A stretch of 42,925 nucleotides of DNA from Candidatus Peribacteraceae bacterium (GCA_028711345.1 JAQTSK010000010.1:1-42925); one strand, 5' to 3'; shown: positions 33,157-41,354, numbered from the stretch's first letter. Made by a program: numbers and translations. The notes: generated from the sequence alone by a model not told the origin.

Positions 33157-34449
33157 TCAGAGGAAATATCTCCCCTGATTGATGCCCATGAAGAGAATGG
33201 CGGATCCCGCCGCCCAACACGCGATGATCGTCCATTCCACCGTACGACTCCTGTGTTCGCGGAACAGGAGAAAGAACGCCAGCGGAACCAGGTAGTACCG
33301 CTGCTCAATGAGCCATGATGAAGTGAGGAACAGAAAAGAGACGGGATAGAGAAGGTAGGACGCAGGCAGGACGAGACGGGTGACCAGCAGCGACAGCACG
33401 GATGCGAGAACGGGAAGGAAGAACAGCGCCTTCCATGCCATGCCGGATGTGAAGAGGAGCAACAGTCGATTCCGGAGGAAGAAGGAATACTCCGCCTGAT
33501 TGTCCGGGTGATCGTTGACGAACGTGATCAGGAAGAGCAGGGCGAACAGCAGGATGAGCGAGAGAGCCGGCACCCACCTGCCACGCAGAAGCTGCGCAAG
33601 GCGCGGGAGGTTTGCGACATGCAGAGGGAGAAAGAGAAAGAAGAAGAGGAAGAGGAAGAAGTACACGTTTCCCCAGTGAAACGACGGGAAAGGGTGAGCG
33701 GAGACATCCCCCACCGCCACGCCCCCGTTGAAGAGAAGGAACACGGCAAAAAGTACAAAGAGGTGAAGAAACGCGCGCGTATCCGCGATCCACCGCAGCA
33801 GAGCGCCCTGCGCGGACACCCATCGCAACGAGAGCGTCGAGAGCTCCGCATGCCGCTCCATGAACAAGCGGATACCGTGGAAATACCCTCCCGACAGGAG
33901 GAGGAATACCCAGAGGAACATCGCCCAGACGATGTTGTTCTGTCGCATCAGAATGCTCACGGCGACACACACTGCCGCAACCGACGGCTGCCTCCTGAGC
34001 ACGGCGTACAGAGCGAGGAACACGGGCACGAGGGACGGGACGTCCGTGTAGATCAGGAAAAAGAGCGGGAAGAGAAGGGGCAGCAGACCGAACTGAAGGG
34101 TGCGAACGACGGCTCCGGCAGGATCCAATCTGCGGGCAACGATAAAGAACGCGGGCACGGAACACGCGGCGAGAAGGAAAGAGAACAGGCGCAGTGCCGC
34201 GAGAGACCGGAACCCCGTCAGTGCGGAAGGAATGGCGACGATCAAATGGTAGACCGGCAGCTGGGTGATGAGAGGATGCAGTGTCATATCTCCGCGTGCA
34301 AATCGTTGGATCTGATCACTGTGAACGACTTCGTCAGCGATGGCAGGATGCGTCGCGATCAGCGCGAAAGCGGGAATGAGCACAAAGAAAAATAATCCGG
34401 CGATGATGACATGACCGACTGGACTGCGATGCACGCGGGAAGTGATCAT
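33157..34449 (-). CDS. ALG10/DIE2-like alpha-1,2-glucosyltransferase (GT59-type) membrane protein
   Basis: A 430-residue membrane protein with about 11-12 helices that matches the layout of eukaryotic ALG10. It has a DE-x-x-H motif in the first outer loop (IADEVVHSDQIQRFARGD; Asp39, Glu40, His43), followed by LHPLITQLPVYHLIVA. Next come IYTDVPSLVPVFLALYAVLR, SILMRQNNIVWAMFLW and FNGGVAVGDVSAHPF. In eukaryotes this enzyme adds the last glucose to the lipid-linked N-glycan in the ER. Here it should act on a lipid-linked or growing glycan at the outer face of the membrane (inference). It lies on the same strand as the GH6 cellulase, 229 bases downstream of that gene's start codon but upstream in transcription order (the GH6 gene follows it). 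Confidence 0.8.
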   Translation of the reverse strand: MITSRVHRSPVGHVIIAGLFFFVLIPAFALIATHPAIADEVVHSDQIQRFARGDMTLHPLITQLPVYHLIVAIPSALTGFRSLAALRLFSFLLAACSVPAFFIVARRLDPAGAVVRTLQFGLLPLLFPLFFLIYTDVPSLVPVFLALYAVLRRQPSVAAVCVAVSILMRQNNIVWAMFLWVFLLLSGGYFHGIRLFMERHAELSTLSLRWVSAQGALLRWIADTRAFLHLFVLFAVFLLFNGGVAVGDVSAHPFPSFHWGNVYFFLFLFFFLFLPLHVANLPRLAQLLRGRWVPALSLILLFALLFLITFVNDHPDNQAEYSFFLRNRLLLLFTSGMAWKALFFLPVLASVLSLLVTRLVLPASYLLYPVSFLFLTSSWLIEQRYYLVPLAFFLLFREHRSRTVEWTIIACWAAGSAILFMGINQGRYFL

Positions 34450-34510
34450 GTTCCTACAGACGGACGACTGACCGTTTCTCTTACGACTGATCGTGAATTC
34501 GCCCGCATCT

Positions 34511-35488
34511 TCACGCCGACGGCTCCGGCGGGAACAGTGCCGTACTCAGGTACCGCTCGCCGAGATCCGGGAGGATCACCACGATCAGCTTGCCTGCGGA
34601 TGACGGACGCCTGGCGACGTCGACGGCGGCATGCACCGCGGCGCCGCAGCTGATGCCGCAGAGCATCCCCTCCTCCCGCGCGAGACGTCGAGCCATAGTG
34701 AAGGATTCGTCATCCGTCACCTGCATGACGTCATCGAGCACGGAAAGGTTGAGAACACCGGGGATGAATCCCGCACCGATGCCCTGAATCTTATGCTTAC
34801 CCGGCGCCGGAGCTTGTCCTGCTCGTCTCTGACTGATGACCGGACTCGACGCCGGTTCGACGGCGATGATCTGAACGCTTGGTTTCTTCCGCTTCAACGC
34901 CTCGCCCGTACCGGTGACCGTGCCACCCGTCCCGACGCCCGCGACCAGAATATCCACCGCCCCGCCCGTATCGTTCCAAATTTCCTCTGCCGTGGTTCTG
35001 CGGTGCATCTCCGGGTTTGCGGGATTGAGGAACTGCTGGAGCATGATCGCGCCCGGAATGGTTTTGCTCAACTCTTCTGCCTTCGCGATGGCTCCCGACA
35101 TGCCCTTCTCGCCGGGCGTGAGGTGCAGCTCCGCGCCGAATGCGCGCAGCAATCTGCGTCGCTCCACCGACATCGTGTCCGGCATGGCGATGACCAGACG
35201 GTACCCGCGCGATGCGCAGACGAACGCAAGTCCGATGCCCGTGTTGCCGCTCGTCGGCTCCACGATGACGCTATTCTTGGTGAGCGTACCCGTGCGCTCC
35301 GCCGCTTCCACCATGGCCACCGCGATGCGATCCTTCACGGACCAGAGCGGATTGAAGCTTTCCATCTTCGCGACGACGGATCCTGCACACCCCTCCGTCA
35401 CCCGACGGAGACGCACCAGCGGTGTGGCGCCGACTGTCTGCGTAATGTCGTCGTAGATTCTGCCGCGAAAGGAAGGGGAGGAAGACAT
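34511..35488 (-). CDS. cysK: Cysteine synthase (O-acetylserine sulfhydrylase)
   Basis: A 325-residue PLP enzyme making cysteine from O-acetylserine and sulfide. The PLP lysine is in NPLWSVKDR (Lys52), the substrate loop is PTSGNTG (about 79-84), and the phosphate loop is [12 protein letters not shown]. The C-terminal [11 protein letters not shown] motif is also kept. Length matches CysK; CysM is possible but the loop text favours CysK. It starts at ATG 35488 after a pyrimidine-rich leader on the minus strand. The ALG10-like gene starts 62 bases after its stop, so the two may be co-transcribed, though their functions differ. Confidence 0.95.
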   Translation of the reverse strand: MSSSPSFRGRIYDDITQTVGATPLVRLRRVTEGCAGSVVAKMESFNPLWSVKDRIAVAMVEAAERTGTLTKNSVIVEPTSGNTGIGLAFVCASRGYRLVIAMPDTMSVERRRLLRAFGAELHLTPGEKGMSGAIAKAEELSKTIPGAIMLQQFLNPANPEMHRRTTAEEIWNDTGGAVDILVAGVGTGGTVTGTGEALKRKKPSVQIIAVEPASSPVISQRRAGQAPAPGKHKIQGIGAGFIPGVLNLSVLDDVMQVTDDESFTMARRLAREEGMLCGISCGAAVHAAVDVARRPSSAGKLIVVILPDLGERYLSTALFPPEPSA

Positions 35489-35538
35489 GGGAGAACGGGG
35501 AAGAGGAATCGTAGTGTAGCGTCAAATTTCTGCATGGG

Positions 35539-35565
35539 AAAAAGACCGCTCCCCTTCGAGCGGCC
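35539..35565 (-). terminator. Rho-independent terminator of the gene at 35589-36269
   Basis: On the minus strand, a CCGCTC/GAGCGG stem (35563-35558 with 35551-35546) is followed by T-rich sequence (35543-35539). It separates cysK from the upstream gene. Confidence 0.8.
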
Positions 35566-35588
35566 TCCTTCCCCCGTTGTCCGGATCA

Positions 35589-36269
35589 TCACTCGACCGA
35601 GGACTGACCTCCGGAGAGTCCCTTCCACCCTCCGAAGTGTCCGCCTCGACCTTTCTGATTCGTGCTTGAAGCGGGGAGCGTCACGCCGTGCTCCTTCGCG
35701 ATTTGTTCAATGGTCTTGCCTCCTGCGATCTCCGAAGTGAGCTGATCAACCGTGATGCCGAGCGTGGCGGCCATCATCTCGAGGTTCGGACCTTTGCCCA
35801 ACCCCTGACCCTGACCCTTCCCCATCATGCCCCGTCCGCCCTTCCCCATCATGAGACCGAACCCGCGACTGTCGCCGCAAGCCGTCTGCATCGCGTCGTG
35901 CGAGGATTTCATGGCAGTCGACTTGGTCTCCATTGCCGTCTGCATGGCAATGCGGAAATCTTCCCCCGCTTTCGTAACGGCTGTCTGTCTGGCCGTGTCA
36001 TCCGTGAGAGCGGCCGCCGCCTTCAATGCGGCGCTGCGGGCCGTCACCGCCGTCTTGCGGGCGGCATTCATTTGGTCGAAGAAGCTGAGGGATGTATCCC
36101 CGGCGGAAGCCATGGATTGGACGCATGCCTGCGACGGAACAGGGCGCGTACGCGGAGAAACCGATGAGACGGACGATGACTGGGCACTGGCGAACTGTGT
36201 GACGAATGGAACAGCGACGGCAATGGCGATGCCACCGGCCAGTGTCCCGAAAAGTGCGGACTTCTTCAT
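35589..36269 (-). CDS. Secreted Gly/Met-rich protein of unknown function
   Basis: A 226-residue exported protein. The signal peptide is MKKSALFGTLAGGIAIAVAV with a likely cut after FASA (about residue 29). The middle is Ala/Thr-rich and helical (FDQMNAARKTAVTARSAALK). A Gly/Met/Lys low-complexity run (GLMMGKGGRGMMGKGQGQ) is followed by LGITVDQLTSEIAGGKTIEQ, a helix pattern found in DUF2680-like and other secreted proteins. The end is Gly-rich. The Met/Gly run could bind metal, but that is a guess. It is a single-gene unit with its own terminator. Confidence 0.8.
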   Translation of the reverse strand: MKKSALFGTLAGGIAIAVAVPFVTQFASAQSSSVSSVSPRTRPVPSQACVQSMASAGDTSLSFFDQMNAARKTAVTARSAALKAAAALTDDTARQTAVTKAGEDFRIAMQTAMETKSTAMKSSHDAMQTACGDSRGFGLMMGKGGRGMMGKGQGQGLGKGPNLEMMAATLGITVDQLTSEIAGGKTIEQIAKEHGVTLPASSTNQKGRGGHFGGWKGLSGGQSSVE

Positions 36270-36320
36270 AGAGAGAATGTGGAAAAGAAATAGAATACGT
36301 CCACACTCTAAATGCAGGGG

Positions 36321-36337
36321 GTTAAGAGGATGTTAAG
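36321..36337 (-). promoter_or_regulatory. 11-bp-spaced direct repeat upstream of the secreted-protein gene
   Basis: GTTAAG at 36321-36326 and again at 36332-36337 (minus strand CTTAAC, 11 bases apart). The spacing is that of OmpR/PhoB-type response-regulator boxes. It lies 52-68 bases before the start codon of the minus-strand gene. This is weak evidence on its own. Confidence 0.3.
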
Positions 36338-36366
36338 GACAACCTCACCAAACCAAAGTTCCGGTC

Positions 36367-38409
36367 TTACAGCGCTTCCACGTCGGCAAGAATGGCGTCG
36401 ACGTCAGATGCGAATCGTTCCATCGCGACTGCTTCTCCTTCGCCGGCAGGAGGAGCATCGAATACGAACGTGCAGGTGACTTCGTTAGAAAAGGCACCGG
36501 TGGTAGCGTCACTTACGAAGACCTTGACCGTGCCGATCCGTCCGTCCGTGTAGGAAACCCCTTGAAGCGTGCCATCCGCAGTTACCCACGCATCCATATC
36601 ACGAACTTCTGCAATCCGGAACGTGAGCTGTGCTTCGGGATTCACAACCGTGACACCGACGTCAGCCGGAGTGAGGGTGAAGAGCGTATTGACGGTCCGA
36701 TGGAATTCGCGCGGCTCGATCTCCGGAGCGACATTGGCATCGGGAGTAACCACAATGGTGAATACTGCGGATGTCTCAGCGTTATCAACGTCCTTGGCTG
36801 TGACGTGCAGCGTCACCGACGTCTCATCCGGATTTGCGGTGATCTCAGCAATCCCATCGGGGCCGAGTACCACAGTCGCGGTCTCACTCGACGCCCCCGT
36901 AATGTACACAACCGTTCCGTCGGGATCAGCAACGAGTCCGTTGAGATCGAGTCTGAGTGTTTTTCCCGCCTCCATCGTGAGAAGCGGTTGAGGATTCACG
37001 AAGACGGGCGGCAGGTTCTGATCGGGAGTAACCACAATGGTGAATACTGCGGATGTCTCAGCGTTATCAACGTCCTTGGCTGTGACGTGCAGCGTCACCG
37101 ACGTCTCATCCGGATTTGCGGTGATCTCAGCAATCCCATCGGGGCCGAGTACCACAGTCGCGGTCTCACTCGACGCCCCCGTAATGTACACAACCGTTCC
37201 GTCGGGATCAGCAACGAGTCCGTTGAGATCGAGAGAGAATGTCTTTCCGGCCTCCATCGTGAGAAGCGGTTGAGGATTCACGAAGACGGGCGATTGGTTC
37301 ACTCCTCGGGAGATCAGTGTCGCAGTAGCAATGTCGGAATGATCGATACCGTCAGATGCAGTAAAAGTGAATTGATCAGTTCCGTGATAATTCTGATTTG
37401 GCTGATACGTAAATGTCCCATTGGCCCCCAGGCTGAGTGTCCCGTTGGTCGGGAGGGACTGAGGATGGACGCTGACTCCGTCCCCATCCGGATCCCCTAC
37501 ATCGACTTTGCCGGAAATCGGCTGGCCGGCGTAACCGGAGAAAACACCGTCGACGGCGGTTGGAGCAAGATTCTGCTCCAGTTTCAGCTTCACATTCCCG
37601 ACTGCCACAAGACCGTTCGTGTCCCTGACCGCGACTTGGAAATTGATAGTACCGACATAGCCCCGTCTCGGGAGGAAAGTGAATGATCCGTCCGCTCCAA
37701 ACGCTATGATCTCGCCGGACTCAGGCGGAGGATTCCTGAGGAGAACCGCCGTCGCACCGGAACCGATGTTAAAACCGTTCAGAACATTGCCCATGACCGG
37801 CTGTTCATGTACACGGATATCCGGCAATGGATCTTTCTGCTCAGGAGAGGAGTCGGGGCCTCCCTGAAGATTATTGATCGTATTGATCGTCAGCAGAGGA
37901 TCTGCAGCGGTGATATCACCGTCGCCATTCGTATCCAAAAACGGTGGAACCGGCTCATCAGGTGCCGTACCGGTACCCTGCGCATTGATTCTGTTGATGA
38001 CCAGAAGCACATCCTGCGCATTGATGTCTCCATCACCGTTGGCATCCGGAAAACGAAGGTAAGTGACGCCAATATTCTCGAATTTCCGAATAATCTGCCG
38101 CTGGGTCGGGCTGAATGCCTGCGCTTCCCCTTCCGCACTCCCCTCCGGATTTCGACGAGCCGAACCGAGTGTCGATGCGAGCTCATCTGTCACTTTCTCA
38201 GATACAGCCGTAGTCCCCTGAGCAATGAACGGTACCTGCGATTCTGAAGGAGGTGCAACATCAGCCGAACAATCGGAGGCATCGATTCCGAGATCGCCTG
38301 CGGCAAGAAGCTTTCTCTCTTCCAACGCTTCTATTCCAAGTGGCCTTCGCTTTTTGATTCTTTCCAACTGCCGCCTTCCTCCGAAGGTCGGAAAAAAATT
38401 GTTGTGCAT
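36367..38409 (-). CDS. Surface protein with LEPR-XLL-like start, dockerin-like loops and cadherin-like repeats
   Basis: A 680-residue exported protein. Residues 24-37 read LGIEALEERKLLAA, a LEPR-XLL-type motif (the Pro is replaced) known from large secreted planctomycete-type proteins. Two EF-hand loops follow, DANGDGDINAQD (122-133) and DTNGDGDITAAD (159-170), each ending in an LLTINxIN helix: together a type-I dockerin-like module. Beyond about residue 200 are beta-sandwich repeats of the cadherin/VCBS kind (LPTNGTLSLGANGTFTYQPN, YHGTDQFTFTASDGI), then two almost identical 94-residue repeats, and a C-terminal domain rich in acidic residues. Likely role: cell-surface adhesion or scaffold. 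No cohesin partner is visible here. Confidence 0.85.
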   Translation of the reverse strand: MHNNFFPTFGGRRQLERIKKRRPLGIEALEERKLLAAGDLGIDASDCSADVAPPSESQVPFIAQGTTAVSEKVTDELASTLGSARRNPEGSAEGEAQAFSPTQRQIIRKFENIGVTYLRFPDANGDGDINAQDVLLVINRINAQGTGTAPDEPVPPFLDTNGDGDITAADPLLTINTINNLQGGPDSSPEQKDPLPDIRVHEQPVMGNVLNGFNIGSGATAVLLRNPPPESGEIIAFGADGSFTFLPRRGYVGTINFQVAVRDTNGLVAVGNVKLKLEQNLAPTAVDGVFSGYAGQPISGKVDVGDPDGDGVSVHPQSLPTNGTLSLGANGTFTYQPNQNYHGTDQFTFTASDGIDHSDIATATLISRGVNQSPVFVNPQPLLTMEAGKTFSLDLNGLVADPDGTVVYITGASSETATVVLGPDGIAEITANPDETSVTLHVTAKDVDNAETSAVFTIVVTPDQNLPPVFVNPQPLLTMEAGKTLRLDLNGLVADPDGTVVYITGASSETATVVLGPDGIAEITANPDETSVTLHVTAKDVDNAETSAVFTIVVTPDANVAPEIEPREFHRTVNTLFTLTPADVGVTVVNPEAQLTFRIAEVRDMDAWVTADGTLQGVSYTDGRIGTVKVFVSDATTGAFSNEVTCTFVFDAPPAGEGEAVAMERFASDVDAILADVEAL
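36739..37302 (-). repeat. Two 282-bp tandem repeats inside the surface-protein gene
   Basis: Units 36739-37020 and 37021-37302, period 282 bases (94 codons). They are nearly identical except near the ends of each unit (for example AGTCTGAGTGTTTTTCCC against AGAGAGAATGTCTTTCCG). The sameness at silent sites shows a recent duplication or gene conversion. Confidence 0.95.
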
Positions 38410-38520
38410 AGACGTTAATGAGAAAAAGGTAGAGATTGTACATTAATTATTATTTGTGTCAACTGATCACGCGGTAACTCGTCACTGACTCTGCGAAACA
38501 GCATTCGCGCATTGTTGTGG

Positions 38521-38619
38521 CATGGTCGTCCCGACCATGGTGACACGGGCATCCTGCCCGTGACCGGAGGCGCAGGCATGACCGCAACGGTCATGTCACC
38601 ATGCGCGAGGACGCGCATG
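38521..38619. repeat. Array of four perfect 8-bp-stem hairpins (REP-like)
   Basis: Hairpins at 38521-38539 (CATGGTCG-TCC-CGACCATG), 38544-38562 (CACGGGCA-TCC-TGCCCGTG), 38577-38595 (CATGACCG-CAA-CGGTCATG) and 38600-38619 (CATGCGCG-AGGA-CGCGCATG). Each has an 8-bp perfect stem, a 3-4 base loop and short spacers. Three begin and end with CATG. No T-run follows. The rest of the 38410-38692 gap is AT-rich and contains nothing else I can support. Confidence 0.9.
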
Positions 38620-38692
38620 CCACAGCGTTTATACATCATCGCAGTGACGGGTTACTTCACGCGTCTGCTTACGATTCCTGTACCATCCCGTC

Positions 38693-39337
38693 ATGCTCCA
38701 AGCCATCTTCTTCGACAACGACGGCATCCTGGTCGATACCGAGCCGATGTTCTTCGAAGCGACGCGGCGGACGATCAAACCGCTGGGCATCGACCTGACG
38801 CAGGAGTGGTTCATCGAGGAGAATCTGAAGAAGAACACCAATGCGTTCTCCCTCCTGAAGGCGAAAGGCGCGACCGATGAGGAGATCGAACGACACAGGG
38901 CCGATCGCAATCTGCTCTACGAATCGATGCTCAGAGAGCATGTGCCGGTCTTCGACGGTGTGGCGGAAGTGCTGGAACTGCTCTCGGAGAAATTCCTGCT
39001 CGGTGTCGTGAGCAACAGCCGCCGCACGACCTTCGACATCATCATGGAGAAATCCGGCCTCCGGAAATTCTTCGCGTTCGAGCTCACGGTCGATGACATA
39101 GGATATGGCTTCGGAAAGCCGAATCCGAGACCCTATCTGCTTGCATTGGAAAAGAGCGGCAAGGATCCCTCCGTCTGCATCGCCATCGAGGACAATGAGC
39201 GGGGTGTGACGGCCGCTCATCGCGCGGGAATCCAATGCATCGCGATTCCGCATGCACTCACCAAGGACCATGATTTTTCATTGGCGGTGAAAGTTTTGAA
39301 AAGTATGCGGGAGCTACCGACAGTGATGGGCTGTTAA
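38693..39337 (+). CDS. HAD-superfamily hydrolase (beta-phosphoglucomutase / phosphatase-like)
   Basis: A 214-residue HAD enzyme: motif I FFDNDGILVDTE (Asp8 nucleophile, Asp10 acid), cap domain about 16-80, motif II GVVSNSRRT, motif III GKPNPRPYLLALE with the Lys, and motif IV IEDNERGV. The D-N-D-G-I/V start is the PGMB/GPH branch, which covers phosphatases and beta-phosphoglucomutase; the substrate cannot be told. Its stop TAA is formed inside the following TTAATTG repeat. No partner gene is apparent. Confidence 0.92.
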   Translation: MLQAIFFDNDGILVDTEPMFFEATRRTIKPLGIDLTQEWFIEENLKKNTNAFSLLKAKGATDEEIERHRADRNLLYESMLREHVPVFDGVAEVLELLSEKFLLGVVSNSRRTTFDIIMEKSGLRKFFAFELTVDDIGYGFGKPNPRPYLLALEKSGKDPSVCIAIEDNERGVTAAHRAGIQCIAIPHALTKDHDFSLAVKVLKSMRELPTVMGC

Positions 39338-39368
39338 TTGTTAATTGTTAATTGTTAATTGTTCATTG
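39334..39368. repeat. Heptanucleotide tandem repeat (5 units)
   Basis: Four exact TTAATTG units (39334-39361) and one TTCATTG (39362-39368). It contains the stop of the HAD gene and fills the gap to the convergent methyltransferase gene. Confidence 0.95.
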
Positions 39369-39372
39369 CCAT

Positions 39373-40557
39373 CTACTCCACCCACAACAGCAGACTCTTC
39401 AGGTAATCCGCCTCCGGATGGTACAGATTGATGGGATGATCGAACGCCTGCCGGTGCCGCTCGATGATCTTCACCTCGCGCTTCGCCTGACGGGCGGCGT
39501 GGAAGACGAGCGTCTGGAAGAGCTGGACATCGACCTGATACGAACAGGAGCAAGTGAGGAGCAATCCTCCTGAGGGCAACGCCTGCAATGCCAGCCGGTT
39601 TAAGTCCATGTACGCATGCTTCGCCTGCTCCAGATCCGAACTCCTTTTCGCGAACGCCGGAGGATCCAGAATGATGAAGTCGTACTGACGCGGCAGCGGG
39701 ATCTTGCGCATGAATTGGAACGCGTCCTCCGCGTACGACCCGAAGATCGCGGCGGGCAGCTTGTTGATGGCAACGTGTTCTTTGGCTCTCGCAATCGCTG
39801 CGGCATCGTAATCCACCGCGTCGGCCGTCTTCGCTCCGCCGAGGAGCGCATTCACGGAGAAGCCGCCGACGTAACTGCACACATCCAACACCGTCCTGCC
39901 TTTCGAAATCGATCGCACCAGCGAGCGCATCTCCCGCTGATCGATGAAGAGCCCCGTCTTCTGGCTGCCGGCGAGCTCTATCAGGTATTTGACACCCCGC
40001 TCGACGACCTCGATCTTCGTATTCATCTTGCCTTTGAGCCATCCTTCCCGATCCTGCAATCCTTCCTTCTTGCGCGCGGAACTGGTGGACTTCTCGAAGA
40101 TCGCGGCGGGCTTCACCAGTCGAAAGAGCGTCTCGACGATCTCTGTACGGAGCTTGTCCATGCCGAGCGTCGTCAACTGAACCACGACCACCGGACCGTA
40201 CTGATCGACGATCAGACCGGGGATGCCGTCGCCTTCAGCATTAATCAGACGAACGGCCGTGGTATCCGCAGAAGCAACCAATCGCTGCCGCATAACCACC
40301 GCCCGCTCGATGTTCTTCCGGATCGTTTCCATCGGATCACCCTCCTCGAAGCTGATCACCCGTCCGCAGATGTACGCCTTGCGATTGATGGTCGCAAAGC
40401 ACAGGAATGCATTACGCGTATCACACACCTTCACGATGGCACCGTCCTCGCACTGCGGAAACGTCTGGATGGCGGTCTTGAAGATCGAATGATGTCTGTT
40501 CTTCAAATGGACTTCGTGTCCGGATTTGAGGATGAGAATGGGGAAAGAAGTTGGCAT
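39373..40557 (-). CDS. RlmI-like 23S rRNA (cytosine-5) methyltransferase
   Basis: A 394-residue SAM-dependent methyltransferase of the RlmI/RlmK family. Residues about 1-90 form the PUA-like N-terminal domain. The middle EEVF-type domain has DGIPGLIVDQYGPVVVVQ. The catalytic domain shows TGLFIDQREMRSLV (SAM motif), VLDVCSYVGGFSVNALLGGA, FIILDPPAFAKR (Asp-Pro-Pro) and a late LLTCSCSYQV with the active-site cysteine. RlmI methylates C1962 of 23S rRNA in E. coli (family knowledge). I chose ATG 40557, which begins MPTSFPILILKSGHEVHLK as in family members; the in-frame ATG 37 codons upstream has no family support. Confidence 0.9.
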   Translation of the reverse strand: MPTSFPILILKSGHEVHLKNRHHSIFKTAIQTFPQCEDGAIVKVCDTRNAFLCFATINRKAYICGRVISFEEGDPMETIRKNIERAVVMRQRLVASADTTAVRLINAEGDGIPGLIVDQYGPVVVVQLTTLGMDKLRTEIVETLFRLVKPAAIFEKSTSSARKKEGLQDREGWLKGKMNTKIEVVERGVKYLIELAGSQKTGLFIDQREMRSLVRSISKGRTVLDVCSYVGGFSVNALLGGAKTADAVDYDAAAIARAKEHVAINKLPAAIFGSYAEDAFQFMRKIPLPRQYDFIILDPPAFAKRSSDLEQAKHAYMDLNRLALQALPSGGLLLTCSCSYQVDVQLFQTLVFHAARQAKREVKIIERHRQAFDHPINLYHPEADYLKSLLLWVE

Positions 40558-40631
40558 GATGGATGGACGGTAGCAGAAAGAAATGATTGGAGCAGTCCAA
40601 TATCCATGAGAAATGGAACACTGATGAGGAA

Positions 40632-41354
40632 CTACGTCGAGCTCTGCGAATCTTTCTGAATCAGACAACAGTTTCTTCGATCATAGTTAAACATCCAAGG
40701 CAATTGCCTGAAAAGATGACCTTTGCCCATCTCTCGAATAGCAGGACGAAGTCCTTCTATGTCACAATTAATCTGTGCCTGTAGGTCTTGGATTGGAACA
40801 GAGACACCCAAACCTTTGGTCAGCAATACACCCAGAATCGCGACTATGCGTCCTCCCAAGACGTATGCCGGCTTCCGGCTGCTCCAGAACACTGCGCACC
40901 AGTGTCGCACCGCCAATTCGATGGATGCAGAAACATTCTCACTGAATGAAAGATCCGGAGGTTTCTCCCCCCAGCGAATGGCATGTACGTAGGCCTCATA
41001 AACATTCGATCTTCCCATTGGCAAACCTGTTGGAGAGACTGATTGTGTGGAAGATGTTTCCAAAAGCGGCTGATCTTTTTTGAGGCGGCGACGGCGCGTG
41101 TTCTTTGTGCCGCCAGTGGCAGGATCTTCAGACCGTGAGGACTGATCGTGAAGCGCTTTATCTGTTCTTTGATCTTTGTGATTGGAAGCACGCTCATCTG
41201 GAAGTTGTTCCAACATCGTAACCAGTAAATCTTTACGACACTTCTCCTGAAGATTGGAAGCCAGCTGCCTTGCGCCCTCAATATCCCCCTTTTCGATCAG
41301 ACTATGAAACTGAATCAGGGGATCCTCGGTGCCATCTGTTGATCGTTTTGCCAT
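40632..41354 (-). CDS. Protein of unknown function
   Basis: A 240-residue protein I do not recognise. An N-terminal helical part (to about residue 70) is followed by a basic run (TKNTRRRRLKKDQ) and a compact C-terminal region with many aromatic residues (VRHWCAVFWSSRKPAYVLGG, LPWMFNYDRRNCCLIQ), which might be a winged-helix or similar domain. No signal peptide. Its base composition is a little more AT-rich than the genes to the left. The intergenic 41355-41482 upstream is AT-rich and probably holds its promoter. Confidence 0.6.
   Translation of the reverse strand: MAKRSTDGTEDPLIQFHSLIEKGDIEGARQLASNLQEKCRKDLLVTMLEQLPDERASNHKDQRTDKALHDQSSRSEDPATGGTKNTRRRRLKKDQPLLETSSTQSVSPTGLPMGRSNVYEAYVHAIRWGEKPPDLSFSENVSASIELAVRHWCAVFWSSRKPAYVLGGRIVAILGVLLTKGLGVSVPIQDLQAQINCDIEGLRPAIREMGKGHLFRQLPWMFNYDRRNCCLIQKDSQSST

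Noticed and set aside
34631-35740. Long plus-strand frame opposite cysK
   Set aside because: It is antisense to a fully conserved cysteine synthase and has no recognisable motif.
38521-38619. Protein reading of the hairpin array (frame from about 38512)
   Set aside because: The frame reads palindromic DNA and overlaps the HAD gene in another frame; better explained as REP-like repeats.
39616-40659. Long plus-strand frame opposite the RlmI-like gene
   Set aside because: Shadow frame of a conserved gene; Arg/His/Asp-rich composition.
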